Positions 1 through 8,090 of a stretch of DNA of 64,000 bases are shown one piece after another. This stretch comes from Stenotrophomonas nematodicola (GTDB taxonomy: Bacteria; Pseudomonadota; Gammaproteobacteria; Xanthomonadales; Xanthomonadaceae), in the NCBI RefSeq assembly GCF_009467805.1, contig NZ_WIAY01000001.1, positions 934,982 to 998,981 of the forward strand. The letters run 5' to 3'. Below the pieces are notes generated by a model that made no database searches, had not been told where the DNA came from, and saw only the letters and a list, made by a program, of their open reading frames with translations. Position 1 is the stretch's first letter. Each line of letters starts with the position of its first letter. Both the position numbers and the translations under genes were made by a program.

Positions 1-604
1 GGCCGGGGTCGGGCTCCACGCCGATGCGGTAGGTGGCAACGAAACGCGGCCAGTCCACATGGTCAACCAGGTCGATGTCCTCGACAACGCTGACCTTCGT
101 TCCCGCACGCTCGAACAGGGCGATGCTCGCGGCGGGATAGTTGTTGCGCGACGGATAGAGCACCCCGTCGAACAGCGGCTGGCCGTCGTCGCCGACCATC
201 GCATGCACCTGAGCGGACACCTGCTGCGTGTGCGTGTAGTCGCGGCTCGCCAACTGCTCCAGATTCAGGCCGAAGTAGCCCGCCATGACGCCCGGCGCCG
301 TGAGGTCGGCCAGGAGCACGTCGTCCAGCACGCCCACGGCGCGGACCATCCGGGCGTGGACCTCCTTCAGGGCGATGGAGCGCTTCGTGTCTTCAAGCCA
401 CTGGTGCTTGTGAAACACCGACTCCATCAGCGCCGTGGGCAGGTCGCGCCCCAGGTAGAGCACGCCGTAGGCCCCCGCCGGGTCATCGTAGCGATTCGTG
501 CTGCTGCGACCATAGTACAGCGGGCTGCCCCGATAGACGACGCGGCTCACATGCTGGAGCAGTTCACCGGCATCGATCAGGAACGAAGGCAGCTCGTGGC
601 TCAT
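1..604 (-). CDS. RES-domain toxin, partial (3' end outside window)
   Basis: Toxin of a RES-Xre type toxin-antitoxin pair; characterised RES toxins degrade NAD+. About 201 residues are visible and the stop lies left of position 1. The named RES positions are present: Arg25 (in YRG), Glu61 (in TALMESVFH) and Ser152 (in YPSRNN). The core PAGAYGVLYLG stretch, residues 42-52, is typical of the family. The ATG at 604 lies 12 bases after the antitoxin stop, so the two genes form one operon with the antitoxin first, as is usual for this family. It probably acts as an addiction module for the ICE. The family call is firm; cell toxicity is inferred. Confidence 0.85.
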   Translation of the reverse strand, partial: MSHELPSFLIDAGELLQHVSRVVYRGSPLYYGRSSTNRYDDPAGAYGVLYLGRDLPTALMESVFHKHQWLEDTKRSIALKEVHARMVRAVGVLDDVLLADLTAPGVMAGYFGLNLEQLASRDYTHTQQVSAQVHAMVGDDGQPLFDGVLYPSRNNYPAASIALFERAGTKVSVVEDIDLVDHVDWPRFVATYRIGVEPDPG

Positions 605-616
605 GGCGATCTCGCT

Positions 617-1249
617 TCAATGCACCTGGACGCCCAGCACGTTGAACACGGCCTCGGCCACGTCATCGATCGTGCCATGCGTCACCGCATCCACCGGCGA
701 GCGCCCACCCAAGCCTTCGAGCGGTTCGGACAGTGCGCGGTAGATCGTCCAGTGATCGATACCCTCGACCTCCTGAAGCACGGTTTGGGTCAACTGCTGT
801 TTCACCGGGTCGAGCTGCCAGTCGGGCAGCTTCTGACCGCGCGGCCCCACGTTCAGCGCCAGCAGCCGACGCGCGAGGATGTCCTTGTAGATCTGCTGGC
901 GCGACTTGTCCGCCAGCTTGGCGAACTCCGCGGGCGGCAGGTTGTGCGGCTGGTTGAAGGTTTCCAGCAGCACGGCGCGGCCTCGCTGGACGTCGGTTTC
1001 ATTCGGTGCCCAGCGCGTGTCGGCGCGCAGCGCGGCCGCCTTGCGTGCAAGGGCCTGCCCAACGGTCTCCCCCTCCAAGTTGGCGGGCAGTGTCACCGCT
1101 TCCACACGCTCGTGGACGAACGCCTGCAACTCGGCCGCGAAAGCCGTGGCATCCCGGATTTCGACGGTATCCGCGAAGCGGCGTACATCTTCCACCGTGA
1201 CGCGCGGCAGACGGTCGGCAATGAATTCAATGGCAGTGGGCATGGTCAT
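617..1249 (-). CDS. RES-toxin antitoxin with HTH and DUF2384 (MbcA/ParS-like) domain
   Basis: Antitoxin gene directly upstream of the RES toxin. Residues 1-90 are unassigned. A helix-turn-helix-like segment follows at about 97-125 (LPPAEFAKLADKS), then a DUF2384 toxin-binding segment at about 150-205 containing LGGRSPVDAV. At 210 residues it is longer than typical Xre/MbcA antitoxins. Two in-frame ATGs exist; the one at 1243 has the better-spaced GGAG ribosome site and may be the true start. Residues 80-205 resemble the C-terminus of this ICE's own integrase. It probably represses its own promoter through the repeats at 1281-1316. Confidence 0.82.
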   Translation of the reverse strand: MTMPTAIEFIADRLPRVTVEDVRRFADTVEIRDATAFAAELQAFVHERVEAVTLPANLEGETVGQALARKAAALRADTRWAPNETDVQRGRAVLLETFNQPHNLPPAEFAKLADKSRQQIYKDILARRLLALNVGPRGQKLPDWQLDPVKQQLTQTVLQEVEGIDHWTIYRALSEPLEGLGGRSPVDAVTHGTIDDVAEAVFNVLGVQVH

Positions 1250-1276
1250 CTCCCGAGTAGGTTTGGGACAGGATTC

Positions 1277-1316
1277 ACTCTAGTCGCCTTTGTCGCGTCT
1301 GTCAACTTAGTCGCCT
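1277..1316 (-). promoter_or_regulatory. Promoter and candidate operator of the RES toxin-antitoxin operon
   Basis: On the minus strand there is a consensus -35 TTGACA (1300-1305), a 17-bp spacer and a -10 TAGAGT (1277-1282), about 28 bases before the antitoxin start. The 9-mer AGGCGACTA occurs twice, at 1308-1316 just upstream of the -35 and at 1281-1289 overlapping the -10. The starts are 27 bp apart. This placement fits autorepression by the antitoxin. Confidence 0.7.
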
Positions 1317-1457
1317 GAGTGAGAACAACCTACCTGGCGGAAGCAGCGTTCCCACAGCATAGGCAGAGGCCAGCGCCGGGTCGCCGTCCAATGCATTCGA
1401 GCGGGTTCCACATTGACGCTGGAGCCGCAACCCAGGCCTCGCTATACCGAAACGGTT

Positions 1458-1532
1458 AAAGGCCAAAGGGCCGAAATGGCAAGGGAATGGGGTGCAAGGG
1501 GAAAGGCCCTACCTCGAAAAGGCCAAAAGGCC
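1458..1532 (+). repeat. Purine-rich AAAGGCC repeat cluster before the relaxase gene
   Basis: Exact copies of AAAGGCC start at 1458, 1502, 1518 and 1526, with a near copy AAAGGGCC at 1465, in a G/A-rich stretch ending about 30 bases before the relaxase start. The rest of the 313-bp gap 1250-1562 holds only the divergent toxin-antitoxin promoter. Iterated motifs next to a relaxase gene could belong to an origin of transfer or to a regulator site; neither is shown. Confidence 0.4.
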
Positions 1533-1562
1533 TCCCGGTCGGCCCGTCATCAGGACACCCAC

Positions 1563-3407
1563 ATGCTTTCCCTGTTCCAGCGAAAACGGCCCCCGGTCGC
1601 TGCCGCACCGACGCCACCACCCGTCACCGCCCTCCCGAAAGGGCTGCTGCGTCCTGAGTCGGCCGCATCGCTGCTGGCCACCCCACGCCGGCAGAAGCTG
1701 CTGGAGCACATCTGGCAGCGTACCTCGCTCTCGCGTAGGCAATTCGCCACCCTGTATCGCACGCCCCTGGAACGCTATGCCGAACTGGTCCAGGCCTTCC
1801 CGGCCTCCGAGGCGCATCACCATGCCTACCCGGGCGGCATGCTCGACCACGGCCTGGAGATCGTCGCCTACAGCCTGAAACTGCGGCAGTCCCATCTGCT
1901 GCCCATCGGTGCCAGTCCCGAAGACCAGGCGGCCCAGTCCGAAGCCTGGACCGCCGCCGTTGCCTATGCTGCGCTGCTCCACGATATTGGCAAGATCGCC
2001 GTCGATCTACACGTCGAACTGGCCGACGGCAGTACTTGGCATCCGTGGCATGGCCCGCTGCACCAGGCGTACCGATTTCGCTACCGTGACGACCGCGAAT
2101 ACCGCCTGCACAGCGCCGCAACAGGCTTGCTCTATCGCCAACTGCTCGACCGCCACGTCCTGGACTGGCTCAGCGACTATCCGGCTCTCTGGGCACCGCT
2201 GCTCTATGTGCTGGCCGGTCAGTACGAACATGCCGGTGTACTGGGGGAACTCGTCGTGCAAGCAGACCGGGCGTCGGTGGCCCAGGAGCTGGGCGGCGAT
2301 CCGGCGCGCGCCATGGCCGCGCCCAAGCACGCACTGCAACGCAAGCTGCTGGACGGGTTGCGCTACCTGCTCAAGGAACAGTTGAAGCTGAACCAGCCGG
2401 AAGCCTCCGATGGCTGGCTCACCGAGGATGGTTTGTGGCTGGTGAGCAAGACGGTTTCGGACAAACTGCGCGCACACCTCCTGTCTCAGGGGATCGATGG
2501 CATTCCTGCGAACAACACCGCCGTGTTCAATGTGCTGCAGGACCACGGCATGCTGCAGCCCACACCGGACGGCAAGGCGGTCTGGCGCGCGACCGTGACC
2601 AGCACGACCGGCTGGTCCCATTCGTTCACCCTGTTGCGTCTCGCTCCCGCGCTGATCTGGGAGTCTGGCGAGCGACCAGCACCTTTCGCGGGCACGGTAG
2701 AGATCGACGCGACGCCCGCGGAAAACGACGCCAGCATGTCGGCTCCCGCGCCTACCGTCTCGGTGAACCCAGCGCAGGGAGGTCAAGAGCCTCCGATTTG
2801 GGAGGGCGACAGCACCACCATCGTTTCACCGCCCGCAGCCCAGCCCGTGCCCGACGTCATGGAGGATTTGCTCGCGATGGTGGGCTTGGGTGAGTCGGCC
2901 GGCGTTGGCCAGGATGCCGAGGAGTTCCTCCACACCCCCGCGCCAGCAACAGCCGCGACGTCCATTCCATCGCCTGCACCTGCACCCGCGCCTACGCCTG
3001 GGTCATCGGCAACGAAGCCATCCGGGGAACAGTTCATGGTTTGGCTGAAGCAGGGAATCGCCTCACGACGGCTCATCATCAACGACGCGAAGGCACTCGT
3101 GCATACGGTGAATGACACGGCCTACCTGGTCAGCCCGGGTGTGTTCCAACGCTATGCGCAGGAGCATCCCGAAGTGGCCGCACTCGCCAAGCAGGAGAGT
3201 CAACAGGATTGGCAGTGGGTGCAGAAGCGCTTCGAGAAGCTGCAGCTACATCGAAAGCAGCCCAATGGCCTGAACATTTGGACCTGTGAAGTCACGGGCC
3301 CGAGGAAGTCCCGCCGACTGCATGGCTACCTCCTCGAAGATGGGTCCTTGGCACTCGCCGAAATACCGCCCAACAATCCCTATCTTGCTCTGACTCAGGA
3401 AGGATGA
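1563..3407 (+). CDS. traI: MobH/TraI_2-type conjugative relaxase (PFGI-1 class ICE)
   Basis: Relaxase of the MobH group, which nicks the element at oriT and leads the strand into the recipient. The protein has 614 residues. Residues 80-150 hold the HD-type metal site of the TraI_2 domain (HHHAYPGGMLDHG with His96, and LLHDIGK with His140-Asp141). Residues 300-430 continue TraI_2. A Pro/Ala-rich linker (about 430-540) leads to a C-terminal TraI_2_C-like domain. I chose ATG 1563 because an AGGA lies 8 bases upstream and family members begin MLSLFQRK; the frame stays open upstream to 1413. It converges on uvrA across a strong hairpin. Confidence 0.9.
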   Translation: MLSLFQRKRPPVAAAPTPPPVTALPKGLLRPESAASLLATPRRQKLLEHIWQRTSLSRRQFATLYRTPLERYAELVQAFPASEAHHHAYPGGMLDHGLEIVAYSLKLRQSHLLPIGASPEDQAAQSEAWTAAVAYAALLHDIGKIAVDLHVELADGSTWHPWHGPLHQAYRFRYRDDREYRLHSAATGLLYRQLLDRHVLDWLSDYPALWAPLLYVLAGQYEHAGVLGELVVQADRASVAQELGGDPARAMAAPKHALQRKLLDGLRYLLKEQLKLNQPEASDGWLTEDGLWLVSKTVSDKLRAHLLSQGIDGIPANNTAVFNVLQDHGMLQPTPDGKAVWRATVTSTTGWSHSFTLLRLAPALIWESGERPAPFAGTVEIDATPAENDASMSAPAPTVSVNPAQGGQEPPIWEGDSTTIVSPPAAQPVPDVMEDLLAMVGLGESAGVGQDAEEFLHTPAPATAATSIPSPAPAPAPTPGSSATKPSGEQFMVWLKQGIASRRLIINDAKALVHTVNDTAYLVSPGVFQRYAQEHPEVAALAKQESQQDWQWVQKRFEKLQLHRKQPNGLNIWTCEVTGPRKSRRLHGYLLEDGSLALAEIPPNNPYLALTQEG

Positions 3408-3415
3408 CGCGATTC

Positions 3416-3456
3416 GGGCATTGATCGCCACCGTCGTGTGGCGACGATCAATGCCC
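3416..3456. terminator. Bidirectional hairpin between relaxase and uvrA
   Basis: The arms are GGGCATTGATCG-CCAC (3416-3431) and its complement at 3438-3456, which carries a 3-base bulge. The hairpin sits between two convergent stop codons. There is no clear U-tract, so it is terminator-like rather than a textbook intrinsic terminator. Confidence 0.6.
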
Positions 3457-3487
3457 CGCGAAAACTGGCAACATTTGGCGAACTGAG

Positions 3488-6139
3488 CTACTCGGCCCGC
3501 GCCAACTCCTGTGCAAGGAACGGAGCGGTTCTGCTGCCAGACGTTCGGGCCACCTGCTGAGGGGAGCCCGCCACCACGATGCTGCCGCCGGCAGCGCCTG
3601 CACCAGGCCCCACGTCGATCACCCAATCGGCCTGGGCCACCGCGCGCATATCGTGTTCGATCATCACTACGGTATTGCCGGCATCGACCAGGCGCTGCAA
3701 CTGCACCAGCAGCCGGTCGGCGTCCGACGCATGCAGCCCGGTAGTCGGCTCGTCGAGCACGTACAGGCTTCGGCCGCGCTGGCTGCGCTGAAGCTCGGTC
3801 GCCAGCTTGATACGCTGCGCCTCGCCACCGGAAAGCTCGGTGGCCGGTTGCCCCAGGCGCAGGTAGCCCAGTCCGATATCGCGCAGCAGTTGCAGTGGCC
3901 TTGCCACAGCGTCTTCACCCGCGAAGAATTCGCTGGCTTCGTCCACGGTCATCTGCAGCACCTCGGCGATGTTGCGCCCGTTCCATTGCACCTTCAGCGT
4001 GGCCTCGTTGTAGCGTGCGCCATGGCACGTCGGGCACGGCGCGTACACGCTGGGCATGAACAGCAGTTCCACGCTGACGAAGCCCTCGCCCTCGCAGGTC
4101 TCGCAGCGCCCCTTGGCGACGTTGAACGAGAACCGTCCGGCATCGTAGCGGCGGCGTCGCGCATCGGGCGTGGCAGCGAACAGCTTGCGCACATGGTCGA
4201 ACAGGCCCGTGTAGGTGGCTAGGTTCGACCGCGGCGTGCGCCCGATCGGTTTCTGGTCCACCTGCACCAGACGCTGTACGGCGTCCACGTCGCCCGCCAG
4301 ATGGCCGCCGGTCGCTTCGATCACTGCCGGCCCTTCGCTGGTGGCGCTTTCGGCTACATCGTCTTCCGGCTCGTGGCCCAGGTGCAGCAGCACCAGCTCC
4401 GGCAGGGCCTGCGCGACGAGGCTGGACTTGCCCGAGCCGGAGATGCCGGTGACGGCCGTCAGCACGCCCAGCGGAATGCGTGCGTCCACGCCATGCAGGT
4501 TGTGGCGGTGGACGCCCTGCAGCTCCAGCCAGCCGATCGCTTCGCGTGCCCGGCTCCCCGGCGCGGGGATCTCGTCGAACAGGTAACGGGCGGTGCGCGA
4601 TTCGGCAATCTTGCGCAGGCCATCCGGCTCGCCACTGTAGAGCACGCGGCCGCCACGCTCCCCGGCATCCGGCCCGACATCCACTAGCCATTGCGCGCGG
4701 CGCATCAGTTCCAGGTCGTGCTCCACCACGAACACCGAGTTGCCTGCGTCGCGCAGCCGATCGAGTGCGTCGTACAGGGCCTGGCTGTCGGAGGGGTGCA
4801 GCCCCGCCGAGGGCTCGTCGAGCACGTACACGACGCCGAACAGCAGGGAACTCAATTGCGTAGCCAGCCGCAGGCGTTGCAACTCGCCAGCCGAAAGCGT
4901 CGGCGTGGCCCGGTCCAGCGTCAGGTAGCCCAAGCCCAGCCCGCGCAGTTGGCGCAGGCGTGCCATCACGCCACCGGCCAGGCGCTGCGCGGCGAGGCGC
5001 TTTTCTTCCGACAGCGCGGAGGTGCGGCGCACGTCGGGCGATACCGCGTGTACGGCACGACCGGAGGCCGCGCGTTGGGCACGGTCGCGCCGGGTCGCTT
5101 CCTTGTCCGTAGCCGCCCCCGCTGCATGGGCGCGGAAATCACCCTGGGCAATGGGTTCGAGCAAGGCCGCCAACTGGTCCAGCGGCATCTGCATGAACGC
5201 GCCGATGTCCACGCCGGCGAAGGTGACCGACAACGCCTCGGGCTTGAGCCGCTTGCCGTGGCAGGTGGGGCACGGCTTGCCCTCCATGAACCGGGACACG
5301 CGCTTTCTCATCAGCGCGCTCTGGGTGTTGGCAAAGGTGTGCAGCACATACCGGCGAGCACCGGTGAAGGTGCCCATGTAGCTCGGCTCCATCTTGCGCT
5401 TGAGCGCGGCGCGGGTCTCGGCGGGCGTGAAGCCGGCGTACACCGGCACCGTCGGTGTTTCCTCGGTGAACAGAATCCAGTCGCGATCCTTCTTCGGCAG
5501 GTCCTTCCACGGTCGGTCAACGTCGTAGCCCATGCTGACCAGGATGTCGCGCAGGTTCTGGCCTTGCCAGGCGGGGGGCCAGGAGGCGATCGCCCGCTCG
5601 CGGATGCTCAGGGAGGGATCGGGCACCATGATGGCCTCGGTCACCTCGTACACATGGCCCAGGCCGTGGCAGGTCGGGCACGCTCCCTGCGGCGTGTTGG
5701 GCGAAAAATCCTCGGCGTACAGCATCGGCTGGTTGGCTGGGTAGGCGCCGGCGCGCGAATACATCATCCGCACCAGGCTGGACAGGGTGGTCACACTGCC
5801 CACGGAGGAACGCGCGTTGCTGGAGCCACGCTGCTGCTGCAGCGCCACCGCCGGCGGGAGGCCGTCGATCGCATCGACGTCGGGCACGCCGGCCTGGTCG
5901 ATCAATCGCCGCGCATAGGGGGCCACCGACTCGAAGTAACGTCGCTGAGCCTCGGCATAGATGGTGCCGAAGGCCAGCGAGGACTTCCCGGAGCCGGAGA
6001 CTCCCGAGAACACCACGAGCGCGTTACGCGGGATGGAAACGTCCACCTCTTTGAGGTTGTTCTCGCGCGCCCCGCGCACCTGCACGAGGCCGCTGGCCGC
6101 AGCGGTACAAGAGGATTCACCGAAAGAATTGTTTGGCAT
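3488..6139 (-). CDS. uvrA: UvrA2-type excinuclease ATPase lacking the UvrB-binding domain
   Basis: A short UvrA paralogue of 883 residues, against about 940 for canonical UvrA. The first Walker A is GVSGSGKSS (46-54) and a second GISGSGKSS lies near the middle. ABC signatures are LSAGE and LSGGE. Zinc-type CxxC pairs are CPTCHG (twice) and CETCEG. The text runs from the first ATPase half (RMMYSRAGAYP) to the first CPTCHG in about 25 residues, so the UvrB-binding domain present in UvrA1 is absent. Class II UvrA proteins of this form are linked to tolerance of DNA-damaging compounds. The ATG at 6139 has an AGGA site and lies 25 bases after nhaA, so it is likely last in the cargo operon. Confidence 0.88.
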   Translation of the reverse strand: MPNNSFGESSCTAAASGLVQVRGARENNLKEVDVSIPRNALVVFSGVSGSGKSSLAFGTIYAEAQRRYFESVAPYARRLIDQAGVPDVDAIDGLPPAVALQQQRGSSNARSSVGSVTTLSSLVRMMYSRAGAYPANQPMLYAEDFSPNTPQGACPTCHGLGHVYEVTEAIMVPDPSLSIRERAIASWPPAWQGQNLRDILVSMGYDVDRPWKDLPKKDRDWILFTEETPTVPVYAGFTPAETRAALKRKMEPSYMGTFTGARRYVLHTFANTQSALMRKRVSRFMEGKPCPTCHGKRLKPEALSVTFAGVDIGAFMQMPLDQLAALLEPIAQGDFRAHAAGAATDKEATRRDRAQRAASGRAVHAVSPDVRRTSALSEEKRLAAQRLAGGVMARLRQLRGLGLGYLTLDRATPTLSAGELQRLRLATQLSSLLFGVVYVLDEPSAGLHPSDSQALYDALDRLRDAGNSVFVVEHDLELMRRAQWLVDVGPDAGERGGRVLYSGEPDGLRKIAESRTARYLFDEIPAPGSRAREAIGWLELQGVHRHNLHGVDARIPLGVLTAVTGISGSGKSSLVAQALPELVLLHLGHEPEDDVAESATSEGPAVIEATGGHLAGDVDAVQRLVQVDQKPIGRTPRSNLATYTGLFDHVRKLFAATPDARRRRYDAGRFSFNVAKGRCETCEGEGFVSVELLFMPSVYAPCPTCHGARYNEATLKVQWNGRNIAEVLQMTVDEASEFFAGEDAVARPLQLLRDIGLGYLRLGQPATELSGGEAQRIKLATELQRSQRGRSLYVLDEPTTGLHASDADRLLVQLQRLVDAGNTVVMIEHDMRAVAQADWVIDVGPGAGAAGGSIVVAGSPQQVARTSGSRTAPFLAQELARAE

Positions 6140-6159
6140 GTTCTTATCCTGTAGTTCGT
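6111..6159 (-). repeat. Duplicated translation-initiation leader, uvrA copy
   Basis: These 49 bp cover the ribosome site (ACAGGATAAGA), the ATG and the first ten codons of uvrA. They match 44 of 49 positions of the nhaA leader (8002-8056), apart from a 6-bp insertion there. Both proteins therefore begin with the pattern M-x-x-x-SFG-x-SS. A small hairpin, GTCCCG/CGGGAC (6158-6176), overlaps the nhaA stop just upstream. Confidence 0.75.
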
Positions 6160-6164
6160 CCCGC

Positions 6165-8030
6165 TCAGGACGGGACTTCCTGAGTTCGTGGGCCGCGGCG
6201 ACTGGCTTCGAGCGCCGCGGTGACAGTGCGGGCGTCGTAGCTGCCGCGCAGACGACGACCCTCGACGAAGAACGTCGGCGTGGCGTGCGCACCGCTGGCG
6301 ACCGCACTGGCGAGGTCGCGCTCGACACGCTCGATCACCGCGGTGCTGTCGAGATCCGCGATGAACCGTTCGACGTCGAGCCCAAGCTCGGCGGCGTAGC
6401 CGATCAGATGCTCGCGCTCCAGCGCATGCTGACGGGTGAACACGAACTCCAGCCACGGCCAGAACATCCCCTGGTTCGCCGCTGCCTCGGACGCCCGCGC
6501 GGCGATCGGCCCGTGCGGGTGGTGCGGCAGATGGCGCACCACATACCGCAGGTCGTCCCCGAAGTGGGCACGCAGATCGTCCCAAGAACCGGTCGCGTGC
6601 GCACAGTACGCGCACTCGAAGTCCACGTACTCGACGAGTGTGAGCTGGGCGTCCTCCGGCCCGCGGATGTGATCGATCTCCGGATCGACCGGTGGCTCAA
6701 GCACCATCGGCAGGTCAGCGGTCTTCTCACCCCACCGCTTGGCGGCGACCTTGAAGATCAGCCACCCGAGCAACGTGGCGAACACCATCGACACGAGCAC
6801 GCCGACCGTCGCCTGGCGGCCCAGGTCGGAGGTCGTGCCGAACGCGAGCCCGATGATCAGCAGCGACACGGTGAAGCCGATCCCGGACAGTGCCGCACCA
6901 CCGAACACGCTCCCCACCCCGACGCCCTCGGGCAGCCGGCCCAGGCCGAGACGGACGGCGACGAGCGTGATGAGCCCGATGCCCACGAGCTTGCCGAGCA
7001 CGAGCCCTGCGATGACGCCCCACGTGACTGGCGAGCCGAAGGCCTCGGCGAGCAGCCCGCCACGCACGTCCACTCCGGCGTTCGCCAAGGCGAACACCGG
7101 CACGATCAGCAGCGCCGTCGGCAGCCGCAGGAACTCGTGCAATCGCTCGTTCACCGAGATACCCCGGGACAGCCCGCAGTCCACCGCGCGGGCCGATGCG
7201 GCACTCGGAGACTGCCAGAAGTCGCGGAACAGTTGTTTTGCCGCGACGACCTTGTGACGTTGCGTCGCGTAGGCGGGGATCAGCAGCCCCGCGGCCATCC
7301 CGGCGAGAGAGGCATGGATGCCGGAGTACACGGTTGCGAGCCACAGCACGATCACGATCAGCACATACGGCATTGCCCGCCACTGGCGGGTGCGCCCTAG
7401 CCACCACAACGCAACGAGACTGGCGAGGGCGATCAACAACGGGACGATCCGAATCTCCTCGCTATAGACGATGCCGATGATGGACACGGCGAGGAAGTCA
7501 TCGACCACGGTCAGGGTGAGCAGGAACACGCGCAACTGACCGGATAGCCGCGGGCCGACGATCGCCAGGGTGCCCAGCATGAATGCCGTATCGGTGCCGA
7601 CCACCGCCCCCCACCCGTGCAGGCCTTCACTTCCGGCCAGCCCCACGATCAGGACATACACCAGCGCGGGAAGCACGACACCTGCGACACCCGCGATCAG
7701 AGCGAGACGGGCACGGCTGCGGTCCCTGAGCGATCCGTGGGCGAACTCCTGACGCACCTCCAGGCCGATCAGGAAGAAGAAGACCACCATCAGGCCGTCG
7801 TTGACCCAGTGATGCAGATCCATGTGCATGCCCAGCGGCCCGAAGTCAAACCCGACGTCCAGGTGCCACAACGCGAAATAGGCATCGGATAGCGGCGAGT
7901 TCGCCCACGCCAGCGCCACGACCGTGACGATCACCAGCAGCACCGCAGCACCAGACTCCGTGCGCAGATAGCGGGCAACGCGTCCCCGGCTGATATTCGC
8001 CGAGGATGCACCGAAAGAAGTGGCTGACAT
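6165..8030 (-). CDS. nhaA: NhaA Na+/H+ antiporter fused to a DsbA-like thioredoxin domain
   Basis: Inner-membrane antiporter with an added thiol-redox domain (621 residues). Residues 20-440 are NhaA: about eleven hydrophobic segments, GTDTAFMLGTLA (145-156) and the ion-binding Asp pair Asp177-Asp178 in TVVDDFLAV. Residues 460-610 are a DsbA-like thioredoxin fold with Cys473-x-x-Cys476 (FECAYCAH) and a cis-Pro TPTFF. NhaA-thioredoxin fusions are best known from Actinobacteria, which hints at distant transfer. The gene lies between rarA and uvrA in the leftward cargo operon and shares its leader with uvrA. The role of the redox domain is unknown. Confidence 0.9.
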   Translation of the reverse strand: MSATSFGASSANISRGRVARYLRTESGAAVLLVIVTVVALAWANSPLSDAYFALWHLDVGFDFGPLGMHMDLHHWVNDGLMVVFFFLIGLEVRQEFAHGSLRDRSRARLALIAGVAGVVLPALVYVLIVGLAGSEGLHGWGAVVGTDTAFMLGTLAIVGPRLSGQLRVFLLTLTVVDDFLAVSIIGIVYSEEIRIVPLLIALASLVALWWLGRTRQWRAMPYVLIVIVLWLATVYSGIHASLAGMAAGLLIPAYATQRHKVVAAKQLFRDFWQSPSAASARAVDCGLSRGISVNERLHEFLRLPTALLIVPVFALANAGVDVRGGLLAEAFGSPVTWGVIAGLVLGKLVGIGLITLVAVRLGLGRLPEGVGVGSVFGGAALSGIGFTVSLLIIGLAFGTTSDLGRQATVGVLVSMVFATLLGWLIFKVAAKRWGEKTADLPMVLEPPVDPEIDHIRGPEDAQLTLVEYVDFECAYCAHATGSWDDLRAHFGDDLRYVVRHLPHHPHGPIAARASEAAANQGMFWPWLEFVFTRQHALEREHLIGYAAELGLDVERFIADLDSTAVIERVERDLASAVASGAHATPTFFVEGRRLRGSYDARTVTAALEASRRGPRTQEVPS

Positions 8031-8056
8031 GTTCTTATCCTGTTCCTGTAGTTCGT
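8002..8056 (-). repeat. Duplicated translation-initiation leader, nhaA copy
   Basis: Partner of the leader at 6111-6159. It covers the ribosome site AACAGGATAAGA, the ATG at 8030 and the first ten codons. The 6-bp AACAGG-type insertion lies just upstream of the Shine-Dalgarno stretch. Confidence 0.75.
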
Positions 8057-8090
8057 GAAGTCGCGATGAGCCGGTTTCGGAGGCGACCGG

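Noticed and set aside
1413-1562. Upstream extension of the relaxase reading frame
   Set aside because: The 50 codons are repeat-rich and unlike any relaxase start; ATG 1563 has a ribosome site and the family N-terminus.
4691-6154. Long plus-strand open frame opposite uvrA
   Set aside because: It is a GC-rich shadow of a clearly conserved minus-strand gene, with no motif or ribosome site.
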